A stretch of 64,000 bases of DNA. It comes from Mitsuokella jalaludinii DSM 13811 (GTDB lineage: Bacteria > Bacillota > Negativicutes > Selenomonadales > Selenomonadaceae). The stretch's first letter is position 1. Every line of letters starts with the position of its first letter. The stretch lies in contig NZ_JNKR01000001.1 of NCBI RefSeq assembly GCF_000702905.1, forward strand, positions 310,001-374,000. Direction: 5' to 3'. The notes beneath the pieces were generated by a model, which saw nothing but the letters and a program-made list of their open reading frames with translations, ran no database searches and was not told the DNA's origin. A program made the position numbers and the translations under genes. Positions 53,217-60,940 of the stretch are shown here, piece after piece.

Positions 53217-55460
53217 TCACTTCGCCTCGACGACAAACAAGCGCGACCAGAAGTCCGTGCAGTGCCTGCCCTCCTCACGGCTCTGCTCGCCAGCAGAAAA
53301 GTCCGTCGTATCGAGTCCGGCGCGCATGAGCTCGGCACCCGTAAACTGTCCCATCTCCTCGCGGTCGTCAATGCGGACCGTGTAGTCAGCCGCTTCATCG
53401 AGGCCGGCAAGCTTCATCCAAGTGTACGGCGTGCACGGGTGTGCGAGCATCTTGTAGTAGCCGACAATTGCCTGACGACGGTCATCCGAGACAACCATCC
53501 AGGCTGCGGCATTGCCCGTGAACGGGTCTTTGAGGCGGTAGAACGTGCCCTGCTGGATCAGCTTGCGGTACTTCTTCATGAAGCGGATCTGCTCGCGGAC
53601 CTCATCGAGCTCCTTTGCTGAGAGCTTGCCGAGGTCGAGCTCATAGCCGAACGTGCCGAAGTAGGCCACGTCGCCGCGCAGTTTGAGGCTCGTATTGCGG
53701 AAGATCTGGTGGTTCGGCGCAATCGAGACGTGCGAGCCCATGAAGGACACCGGGTAGGCGTAACTCGTGCCGTACTGGATGCGCAGGCGCTCGCCGCCGT
53801 CGGAATCATCGCTCGTCCAGCACTGCGGCGCGTAGTAGAACATGCCCGGGTCAAAACGGCCGCCGCCCGAGGCGCAGGACTCGAACAGGATGTTCGGGAA
53901 TTCGCTCGTCAGCCGCTCGTAGAGGCTGTAGACGCCGAGGATGTAACGGTGGAAAATCTCGCCCTGATGCTCAGGACCCCAGCCCGAAGAGCCGCACTCC
54001 GTGATACTGCGGTTCATGTCCCACTTGATGTAGTCGACCTTAGCCGTGCTCAGGACCTTGTAGATGGAGTCGTGAATGTAGTCGACGACTTCCGGACGCG
54101 AGAAGTCGAGCACGTACTGCTTGCGGCCATGCGAAGCGTGGCGGCCTTCCGTGTGCAGGATCCAGTCGGGATGCGCGCGGTAGAGCTCGCTGTCCTTGTT
54201 GACCATTTCGAGCTCGACCCAGAGGCCGAACTTCATGCCGAGGCCATTGATGCGCTCCGCGAGGCCCGTGATGCCGTTCGGCAGGCGATCTGTGTTCGGC
54301 CACCAGTCGCCAAGGCCGCTCGTCTCGCCGCAGCGCGTGGAGAACCAGCCGTCATCGAGGACGAAGAGTTCCACGCCGACATCGTGCGCCGTCTTGGCGA
54401 TGCGCACGAGCTTCTCCTCATCGAAATCGAAGTACGTGGCCTCCCAGTTGTTGATGAGGATGGGGCGCACCTTGTCGCGCCAGACACCGCGCGCCAGGCG
54501 CGTGCGGTAGAGCTTGTGATAGTTCTGGCTCATGCCGTTGAGGCCATGATCCGACCAGACCATGACAGCCTCCGGCGTCTGGAACGAATCCTCAGGCGCA
54601 AGCTGCCAGCAAAATTCCTGCGGATGGATGCCCATCGTCACGCGCGTGACATCGAACGTATCGACCTCTGCCTGCGCGAGGAAATTGCCGCTGTAGACGA
54701 GCGAGAAGCCGATGGCCTCGCCCTGCTGCTCATCCGCCTGCGGGCGCTTGAGGATGAAGAACGGGTTGTGGACATGGCCCGACTGGCCGCGCAGGCTGCC
54801 GATGGACTGGATGCCAGGGCGCAGATGCGTCGCATTCTTCTGGCGCTCACGGCCCCACCAGCCGGAGAACTGGACGAAGTCGTAGTCCGCATCGGGAAGG
54901 TCAATGGCAAGGCTCATCGCGCGCGTGAGCGCCACGGTCTCATTGCCCCTGTTGACGAAACGGGCATTGCGGGCAATCGCATCGAAGTCGCGGAAGATCG
55001 TGTACGAGAGCACGAGCTCGACGCCCGTCTTCTCGTCGCGCAGCGTCACCAGCAGCGTATCTGCCTCCTCATCTTCCTCCACATACGTGGCAGGCAGGCC
55101 CTGCAGCTTCGGCTTGCCTGCGACAATCTCATGCGAGACGTAGCAAAAATCCGTGATATGGCTGCCGTCCGGCTGCGCAATCTCCACCGCGCCCTCGCGG
55201 AAATCCGTCGTACCGTACGACGGGTACTCCTGGCGCAGGTGCTCGCGCGAGAATCCGTACTCGTTGTCAAAGACATAGGCGCTGGTCGGACGGTAGTAAT
55301 CCGTGTGGACGAAATGCCCGTAGTCGCGGTCTTCCGGCAGGCGCGCGCCGAAGTAGAGCTGGCCGAGATGGCCGTCGCGCAGGACCTTCATGATATAGCT
55401 GATCCGATCGTTATAGAGGTGGAATTGCTGATTCGTTGCGTCAAAAGAGATTCCCATCAA
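53217..55460 (-). CDS. alpha-galactosidase, GH36
   Basis: A 747-residue enzyme that hydrolyses terminal alpha-1,6-galactose from melibiose, raffinose and similar sugars. The catalytic nucleophile Asp is in YIKWDMNRS, the acid/base Asp in the SDDSD stretch, and DDGWFSTRCGETSGLGDWWPN is a GH36 signature. No signal peptide, so it acts on imported sugar. The ATG is preceded by AGGAGGG, which sits in one arm of a 15-bp inverted repeat. Confidence 0.96.
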   Translation of the reverse strand: MMGISFDATNQQFHLYNDRISYIMKVLRDGHLGQLYFGARLPEDRDYGHFVHTDYYRPTSAYVFDNEYGFSREHLRQEYPSYGTTDFREGAVEIAQPDGSHITDFCYVSHEIVAGKPKLQGLPATYVEEDEEADTLLVTLRDEKTGVELVLSYTIFRDFDAIARNARFVNRGNETVALTRAMSLAIDLPDADYDFVQFSGWWGRERQKNATHLRPGIQSIGSLRGQSGHVHNPFFILKRPQADEQQGEAIGFSLVYSGNFLAQAEVDTFDVTRVTMGIHPQEFCWQLAPEDSFQTPEAVMVWSDHGLNGMSQNYHKLYRTRLARGVWRDKVRPILINNWEATYFDFDEEKLVRIAKTAHDVGVELFVLDDGWFSTRCGETSGLGDWWPNTDRLPNGITGLAERINGLGMKFGLWVELEMVNKDSELYRAHPDWILHTEGRHASHGRKQYVLDFSRPEVVDYIHDSIYKVLSTAKVDYIKWDMNRSITECGSSGWGPEHQGEIFHRYILGVYSLYERLTSEFPNILFESCASGGGRFDPGMFYYAPQCWTSDDSDGGERLRIQYGTSYAYPVSFMGSHVSIAPNHQIFRNTSLKLRGDVAYFGTFGYELDLGKLSAKELDEVREQIRFMKKYRKLIQQGTFYRLKDPFTGNAAAWMVVSDDRRQAIVGYYKMLAHPCTPYTWMKLAGLDEAADYTVRIDDREEMGQFTGAELMRAGLDTTDFSAGEQSREEGRHCTDFWSRLFVVEAK

Positions 55461-55462
55461 AA

Positions 55463-55522
55463 AACCCTCCTATAATTGTTTCTTAGCGTTTCTACTTGTT
55501 ACGCTTTAATTATAGGAGGGTT
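55463..55522 (-). promoter_or_regulatory. inverted repeat covering the aga promoter and ribosome site
   Basis: AACCCTCCTATAATT (55463-55477 on plus) recurs inverted at 55508-55522, a perfect 15-bp pair 30 bases apart. On the minus strand the upstream arm supplies a TATAAT-type -10 and the downstream arm the AGGAGG ribosome site. An inner AGCGT/ACGCT pair lies between them and could be an operator. Confidence 0.65.
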
Positions 55523-55571
55523 ATTCGTTTTGTACCATCCACATCTGTTAGGAATTAGCGGATTTTTGTTG

Positions 55572-56414
55572 TCACTTAGCCGTCAAACACTCAAAACGCT
55601 CGAGCAGCCAGACGATCAGGTCGTCTTCGGCGCGGCAGCCGGTGAAGTCGGCAAGTGCCTTGAGCTCATCGTGCGCGTTGCCCGAGGCGATGCCGATGTC
55701 GGCGGCCTCCAATAGTTCCCTGTCGTTGAGGTAGTCGCCGAGCGCGATGATCTTTGTCTGCGAAAATTCGGGCATCTGGCGGATTGCCTCGAACATCGAG
55801 CCTTTGGAGACGCCCTTGGCGACGAACTCGTGGTAATTGGCCTCTGAGTAGAAGTGATGCGAGCAGGCGGCCGTGCCGAATGCTTCTGCCTCACGCTCGA
55901 GCTCGCAAAGATCCGCGGGATCAGCGCAGACAAAGAACTTGAGCCATGGCGTCTTCCCGACGTCGGCCACCGCCGCGAGATCGCTGTGACAGTAGCGGTA
56001 GTGCTCGTGCGGCAGGCGCGGGTCATCGTTTGCAGGATTGCTGATGATGTGGCAATCATCCTGCGTGTAGACCTCGATGCAGGCTTTTGGGAAGCGCTCG
56101 AGGCAAAGCGCGGCAAAGCGCGGCCAGAGGTCAGGTTCCCCCTGTGCTGTCAAAGGCTTCGTCACAAGGACGCGCTCGTGCTGCCAGTCGTAGAGCATCG
56201 AACCGTTGAAGAAGACACTCGGTGCCGTGATGGCCACGCCGCCGAGATAGCCCGCCGCCGCTTCCGGCGTGCGGCCCGTCGCGATGCCGAAGTGGCCGCC
56301 TCCCGCGAGGAACGATTCAATCGCCTGCTTGTTCGCCTCCGACACGCAGCCGCCGTGCGGGATGATTGTGCCGTCGAGGTCGCTGATGATCATGTAGGAT
56401 TCGTATGGTTTCAT
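55572..56414 (-). CDS. Cof-type HAD phosphatase
   Basis: A 280-residue haloacid-dehalogenase phosphatase, type IIB cap. The nucleophile motif is ISDLDGTI (about 10-17), with TGRTPE, VSKGSMFEAI (Lys) and GDYLNDRELLEAADIGIASGNA at the end. Relatives dephosphorylate sugar phosphates, FMN or PLP. The start ATG at 56412-56414 follows AAAGAGAGA. It lies just upstream of aga on the same strand and might share regulation. Confidence 0.88.
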   Translation of the reverse strand: MKPYESYMIISDLDGTIIPHGGCVSEANKQAIESFLAGGGHFGIATGRTPEAAAGYLGGVAITAPSVFFNGSMLYDWQHERVLVTKPLTAQGEPDLWPRFAALCLERFPKACIEVYTQDDCHIISNPANDDPRLPHEHYRYCHSDLAAVADVGKTPWLKFFVCADPADLCELEREAEAFGTAACSHHFYSEANYHEFVAKGVSKGSMFEAIRQMPEFSQTKIIALGDYLNDRELLEAADIGIASGNAHDELKALADFTGCRAEDDLIVWLLERFECLTAK

Positions 56415-56487
56415 GAAGTTTTTTCTCTCTTTCCGGTTCATAATATTACTTGCAACGAAACCATTATACCATACATCTTTCCACGAC

Positions 56488-56871
56488 TCACTTCGCCTTC
56501 ACACTGCGGTTCGACTGGCGCCAGTGGCGAAAAAAAGCCACGCGCCCCAGGCGCGTCTGCCAGCCCAGCATCATGTGGCGCAAGGTCATCAGCGGGTGAT
56601 GGAGCAGCATGCGCGGGCCGCCGTAGCGCATGACGGCCTGGATCTCCTGGCGCCGCGCCGGTGCGTAGCAGTGCACGGGGCAGACGCTGCAGAAGCTCTT
56701 GACCGCCATGCGCGGGCAGGCGGCGATGCGCGCTTCTGCATAGCGGGCCAGGGATTCGCACTGCGGGCAGAGCCCTTCTCTCCTGCCATGATGAGCCCGG
56801 CAGTAGATCGCGATGATCTCCGCCACGGTCTCTTGCTCCTGCTGCCGCTTCTTCTCAACATCCATCTTCAA
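56488..56871 (-). CDS. YgbA-family (nitrous oxide-stimulated promoter) protein
   Basis: A 127-residue protein of the YgbA_NO family, with cysteines in CPQCESLARYAEARIAACP and FCSVCPVHCYAPARRQEI that may bind a metal or cluster. E. coli YgbA is induced by nitric oxide and helps recovery from nitrosative stress; the mechanism is unknown. The start TTG at 56869-56871 has GGGGG seven bases upstream, with an ATG two codons inside. Confidence 0.78.
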   Translation of the reverse strand: MKMDVEKKRQQEQETVAEIIAIYCRAHHGRREGLCPQCESLARYAEARIAACPRMAVKSFCSVCPVHCYAPARRQEIQAVMRYGGPRMLLHHPLMTLRHMMLGWQTRLGRVAFFRHWRQSNRSVKAK

Positions 56872-56946
56872 TGTCCATCCCCCGCTTTGCCAGTCGTCGC
56901 CTATCGTACTATCATCATATTCTGATGCAATCGTAACAAAAAAAGA

Positions 56947-56981
56947 GGAGCTACGCGGTGACTTTTGTTACGCGCAGCTCC
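56947..56981 (-). terminator. terminator downstream of brnQ
   Basis: An 11-bp stem GGAGCTACGCG (one mismatch) with a 13-nt loop, followed by TCTTTTTT on the minus strand. It lies about 120 bases past the brnQ stop, on the far side of the DnaA-box cluster. Confidence 0.78.
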
Positions 56982-56982
56982 C

Positions 56983-57056
56983 TGTGGATAAGTTGCCGAT
57001 TTCCGCACAACTTATCCACAGCTCACACAGCAATTATCCACGGAATTTGTGGATAA
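56983..57056. promoter_or_regulatory. cluster of four DnaA boxes
   Basis: Three exact TTATCCACA boxes (56983-56991 minus, 57012-57020 plus, 57048-57056 minus) and one TTATCCACG (57034-57042 plus) fall within 74 bases. The first two are part of a 14-bp inverted repeat CTGTGGATAAGTTG; the last two form a second, 8-bp one. There is no dnaA, dnaN or AT-rich unwinding region nearby, so it is more likely a DnaA-titration or reactivation site than the origin. Confidence 0.7.
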
Positions 57057-57101
57057 CTGCGAACCTGTCAAGGTCAGCCGTCCACTTTTCCAAGAAAAGC
57101 C

Positions 57102-58427
57102 TCACTCGGCCGGTCTTCTCTGGAAAAACGAGAGCACGAGGCCGATGGACGTGCCGCAAAGCGCCGGCACGACCCAGCCCATCGTCAGGCTGTAGAATGG
57201 CAGGTATGCCGTCAACAGCTGGTTGAGCAGATGGAAGTGGATGCCCGCGGCGTTGAGGCCGTCAATCAGGGCGAAAATCAGCGTGAGGTTCAGCGCCCAG
57301 CGGTAGACGCCCTTGCGCCAGCCAATCATGCGGTCGAACAGCGAGAGGATGACGAAGACGATGACGAGCGGGTAGATCGTCACGAGGAACGGCACAGCCA
57401 GCGCGATGATCTGCGTCAGGCCGACGTTCGAGACGGCGAAGCTGAAGAACGTGAAGAAGAGCAGCAGGCGCTCGTACGAGATGCGCTTCTTGAAGAGCTG
57501 GTTGAAGAACCAGGCGCCGCCTGAGAGCATGCCGCAGCTCGTCGTCAGGCAGGCCAGGATGATGATGGCCGCCAAGAGGCCGTTGCCCGCCGTGCTGAAG
57601 AAGATGCTGACGGCGCTCGCCAGCAGTTGGCCGCCGTTTGGCGAGTGGCCGAGCACCATCGTGCTCGTCGCGCCGAGATACGCGAGCGAGCCGTAGACGC
57701 AGGCCATCAGCGAAACCGTGATAAGGCCCGCAATCAGGCAGATGCGCCCGATGGCCCGGTTATCCGTCACGCCGCGCATGCGCACGGCATTGACGACGAG
57801 CGTGCCGATGGCCACTGAGGCCAAGAGGTCCATCGTCTGGTAGCCGTCCTGGAAGCCCTGCGTGAACGGCGCGTCGATGTAATTGCCCGTGGGCGGCAGG
57901 ATCGTGCCCAGCGGCGAGAGGAACGCCTTTGCAAACAGCACGGCCAGCACGACGAGCAGGACAGGCGTCAGCATCTTGCCGACGCGGTCGATGAGCTTGT
58001 TGGGATTCAGCGAGAGGTAGTACGAAGCGCCGAAGAACAGAGCCGTGTAGACAGCCTGCCCAATCTTCAGCGAATCCTCCTGCAGGAATGGGCGAATGCC
58101 AATCTCAAAAGAGACGGCACCCGTGCGCGGCACGGCGAAGACCGGGCCGATGCAGAGATAGAGCACAACGAGCAGCGCCGTCGCGAACCACGGGTACATC
58201 CTGCTGTTGATGAGTTCGAGGTAGCGGCCGCCCTGCAGCGCGATGGCGGTGATGCCCAGAAGCGGCAGGCCGACGCCCGTCGTCAGGAAGCCCAGCATCG
58301 CCAGTGGCGTGCTCGTGCCTGCTGCCTGCCCGAGTGCAGGCGGGAAGATCAGGTTGCCTGCACCGAAGAAGATGGAGAACATCATGAAGCCGATGGTGAG
58401 CAGTTCGCTCTTCTTGAATGAATTCAT
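57102..58427 (-). CDS. brnQ: branched-chain amino-acid:cation symporter
   Basis: A 441-residue LIVCS-family carrier with about twelve membrane helices. The N-terminal KKSELLTIGFMMFSIFFGAGNLIFPP is diagnostic for BrnQ. It imports Ile, Leu and Val with sodium. The 3' untranslated region holds the DnaA-box cluster and a terminator. Confidence 0.94.
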   Translation of the reverse strand: MNSFKKSELLTIGFMMFSIFFGAGNLIFPPALGQAAGTSTPLAMLGFLTTGVGLPLLGITAIALQGGRYLELINSRMYPWFATALLVVLYLCIGPVFAVPRTGAVSFEIGIRPFLQEDSLKIGQAVYTALFFGASYYLSLNPNKLIDRVGKMLTPVLLVVLAVLFAKAFLSPLGTILPPTGNYIDAPFTQGFQDGYQTMDLLASVAIGTLVVNAVRMRGVTDNRAIGRICLIAGLITVSLMACVYGSLAYLGATSTMVLGHSPNGGQLLASAVSIFFSTAGNGLLAAIIILACLTTSCGMLSGGAWFFNQLFKKRISYERLLLFFTFFSFAVSNVGLTQIIALAVPFLVTIYPLVIVFVILSLFDRMIGWRKGVYRWALNLTLIFALIDGLNAAGIHFHLLNQLLTAYLPFYSLTMGWVVPALCGTSIGLVLSFFQRRPAE

Positions 58428-58606
58428 GGATTGATTCCTTTTCCTTTTTCTTGATTTCGCTTAGCTTCTAGCCAGCGATACTTATTTTATCACAGGATGT
58501 ACATCAGTGCAAGACCACGTGTCTCTTTGTAAAGGATAAAGACAAGAACTTCCACCCTGTTCATATGGTATAATAGAGGAAATACAGAGAAAAGGAAGTG
58601 TCTCCC

Positions 58607-59047
58607 ATGGCAGAAGAAGCAGAGAACAACGACAAGAATGCCCCCGTGAGCATCAAGAGAGCCCACGGCCAGGAACAGCAGATCAAGATGGATGTCCTCG
58701 ACATGGTCAACCGCGCGGAGGACCCCTTTGCCATCATCTACCACCTCGTCAAATGGCTCGGCGAGTTCTCCGGCGAGCCAAGCTATGCCAAGTACGTCGA
58801 AGACCAGATTCGCGCAGTCTACGGCCTGGCCCTGCAGCACGTCAAGCCCATGCAAGACGAGCTAGATGAGGTCGAGGCGCGCCTCAAGCGCATCGAAGAC
58901 GCCTACGAGAAGCCTGAGTTCACCGAGGAAGAGCGCATCCGCATCGGCTTCGCGATCCAGCACCACAAGGAGAACATCGAGCGCCTCAAGGTCCTCATCA
59001 AGCAGGCCAAGGCCGACCACACGAAGATGGTCATCAAAAAAGACTGA
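58607..59047 (+). CDS. unknown soluble coiled-coil protein
   Basis: A 146-residue acidic protein I do not recognise. The last 60 residues are strongly helical and heptad-like (MQDELDEVEARLKRIEDAYEKPEFTEEERIRIGFAIQHHKENIERLKVLIKQAK). No membrane segment or cysteine. The start ATG at 58607 is eight bases after AAGGAAG; a GTG three codons earlier touches the site. A TATAAT lies about 40 bases upstream, and a long terminator follows, so it is a single-gene unit. Confidence 0.72.
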   Translation: MAEEAENNDKNAPVSIKRAHGQEQQIKMDVLDMVNRAEDPFAIIYHLVKWLGEFSGEPSYAKYVEDQIRAVYGLALQHVKPMQDELDEVEARLKRIEDAYEKPEFTEEERIRIGFAIQHHKENIERLKVLIKQAKADHTKMVIKKD

Positions 59048-59060
59048 CCCCGTGCAGCAG

Positions 59061-59115
59061 AAATAAAGAGGAGACGGCTCATGAGGAATTCTCATGCGTC
59101 GTCTCCTCTTTATTT
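59061..59115. terminator. bidirectional terminator between convergent genes
   Basis: A perfect 16-bp outer stem AAATAAAGAGGAGACG with an inner ATGAG/CTCAT helix. Confidence 0.88.
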
Positions 59116-59152
59116 ACGAGATGCGCGATGTATCAATGTGCTGTATGCGCTT

Positions 59153-59965
59153 TCAGTCGAGGACGTAGACCGTCACATAGCGGCGGCCGAAGTCCATGGC
59201 CTGGCCGTAGTCCTCCATGCAGAGGTCGATGCGGTCGCCGACGATGGCGCCGCCCGTGTCCGCGGCGATGGCCTCACCGTAGCCGGGGATGTAGAGCCGC
59301 GTCCCGAGCGGGATCACATCCGTATCGACGGCTGCGATGCCGTACTGGGCCGGGAGGCCCGAGGCCGTGATGCCCTCTCCACCGCCGTCCCACGGCAGAT
59401 AAGCTGTCGCTTCCATCGTGTAGACTGCGCTGTAAGGTGCCATGCCATATGAAGTCTCAACTTGTTCTCTTGCTGGTTCCGGTTCGGCAATCTCCAGCGC
59501 TGCTGCGTTGTCCACCACCGATATGTCCATATTGCTGTGAATTTTCGTGTCCATGCCCGGCGATGCTGTCACATCGTCCGGATTGTAGCCCTGTTCAACG
59601 AGGGCGTCTTTTACGGTCTGAGTGCTGGTCAGGACCTCTTTTTTCTGTCCCTGATAGTCAATCGTGACAGGGACCGCTCGATAAATCGTGATGTCTGTGC
59701 TTCTGTCGTCTAATTTCTGTAACTGGTAGGAATCTTTGGCGCTGAGTTTCACGCCAGCTCGTTCGAGTATTGCTTCTGGATTTCTGTGTATCGTGCTGAG
59801 TTCAATCGTGTGTCCATCGACGTGGATCTGTACCTGATGCGCATTGTCGGGTGCGCCTGCGCGCGTGAAGCCCGAAGTCATCATGAGCATGATGACCAGC
59901 GTCATGCATACCAGGACCTTCTTTTCTGCTTTGTTGTGTAAGGAAATGAGTCGTCTTATACTCAT
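59153..59965 (-). CDS. YabE-like 3D-domain cell-wall protein
   Basis: A 270-residue exported protein with an N-terminal membrane/signal segment (about 14-35). Two DUF348-type beta repeats follow (about 44-150), then a C-terminal 3D domain with its three aspartates in VDTDVIPLGTRLYIP, ADTGG and DRIDLCM. The 3D fold belongs to lytic transglycosylases of the MltA/RpfB-like type that remodel peptidoglycan. The gene order metG-tatD-yabE is conserved in Firmicutes; there is no G5 domain here. Confidence 0.88.
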   Translation of the reverse strand: MSIRRLISLHNKAEKKVLVCMTLVIMLMMTSGFTRAGAPDNAHQVQIHVDGHTIELSTIHRNPEAILERAGVKLSAKDSYQLQKLDDRSTDITIYRAVPVTIDYQGQKKEVLTSTQTVKDALVEQGYNPDDVTASPGMDTKIHSNMDISVVDNAAALEIAEPEPAREQVETSYGMAPYSAVYTMEATAYLPWDGGGEGITASGLPAQYGIAAVDTDVIPLGTRLYIPGYGEAIAADTGGAIVGDRIDLCMEDYGQAMDFGRRYVTVYVLD

Positions 59966-60098
59966 TCAATCCCCCCTTTTTCTTTGATGGGAACCCTTTG
60001 AGAACAAGTTCAGTATAGCATAGCAAAAAGAGCAGTGTCAAACTGCATGGTTTTATTGTCCCACTTAAAGCTGAAATCAACCTGAAAAATGGGAACGA

Positions 60099-60141
60099 AA
60101 AAGTGGTGAGCGGCTCTTTCATCGAGCTGCTCACCACTTTT
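60099..60141 (-). terminator. terminator of metG-tatD
   Basis: A perfect 13-bp stem AAAAGTGGTGAGC with a 17-nt loop. It separates tatD from the 3D-domain gene. Confidence 0.82.
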
Positions 60142-60163
60142 CTGTTTCATGTATTTTTCACGC

Positions 60164-60940
60164 TTATAGGCCGTATAACTGGACCGCATTCTCGGTCGTC
60201 TTCTCTGCCACTTCGTCGAGCGTCATGCCGCGGAGCTCTGCGACCTTCTCGGCGACGAACCGCACATACGCAGGTTCGTTCCGCTTGCCGCGCATCGGTA
60301 CGGGGGCCATGTAGGGGGCGTCTGTCTCAACGAGCAGGCGTTCCATCGGCATGGCCTTGACGATCTCCGGCAGCTTGGCTGCGTTCTTAAACGTCAGCGG
60401 GCCGTCGACACCGATGTACCACCCCATCTTGATGAGCTCTCTGGCCATCTCATAGCTGCCCGAGTAGCAGTGCAGGACCCCACGGATGCCCTTGCCCTCT
60501 TTCTTGAGGATGGCGAGCGTATCGCCGTGGGCATCGCGGTCGTGGATGCAGACAGGCATGTGCAGCTCGCGCGCGAGGTCGAGCTGCCGGATGAAGATGC
60601 GGCGCTGCAAGGCGCGACGATCCTCATCCTTCTCCCAGTAATAGTCGAGGCCGATCTCGCCGATGGCAACGACCTTCGGCATGTCCGTCCAGCCCGCAAG
60701 GATATCGTCCTCGCGCGAGGTCATCTCAAAGGCCTCCTCCGGGTGGATGCCGACACCGGCGTAGAGGCCCTCATAGGACTCGGCCAGGTTGACAGCCCGC
60801 TCCGAGGACTCGAGCGTGTCGCCCATGTTGATCATGCGCGTGACGCCAACGGCTCTGGCTCTCTGCACCGTCTCCTTGACATCCGCCTGGAACTTCGCGT
60901 CATTGAGATGCGTGTGCGTGTCGACGAGTTCGATGCTCAT
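60164..60940 (-). CDS. tatD: TatD-family metal-dependent hydrolase
   Basis: A 258-residue TIM-barrel hydrolase with metal ligands in DTHTHLND (residues 7-14), GEIGLDYYWE, CIHDRDA, HCYSGS and ETDAPYMAP. TatD proteins are 3'-to-5' DNases or related deacylases; the physiological substrate is uncertain. The start overlaps the metG stop (TGATG), so it is translated as a couple with metG. Confidence 0.95.
   Translation of the reverse strand: MSIELVDTHTHLNDAKFQADVKETVQRARAVGVTRMINMGDTLESSERAVNLAESYEGLYAGVGIHPEEAFEMTSREDDILAGWTDMPKVVAIGEIGLDYYWEKDEDRRALQRRIFIRQLDLARELHMPVCIHDRDAHGDTLAILKKEGKGIRGVLHCYSGSYEMARELIKMGWYIGVDGPLTFKNAAKLPEIVKAMPMERLLVETDAPYMAPVPMRGKRNEPAYVRFVAEKVAELRGMTLDEVAEKTTENAVQLYGL

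Noticed and set aside
56983-57056. Chromosomal origin oriC.
   Set aside because: DnaA boxes are present, but there is no dnaA, dnaN, rpmH or gidB and no AT-rich unwinding element beside them.
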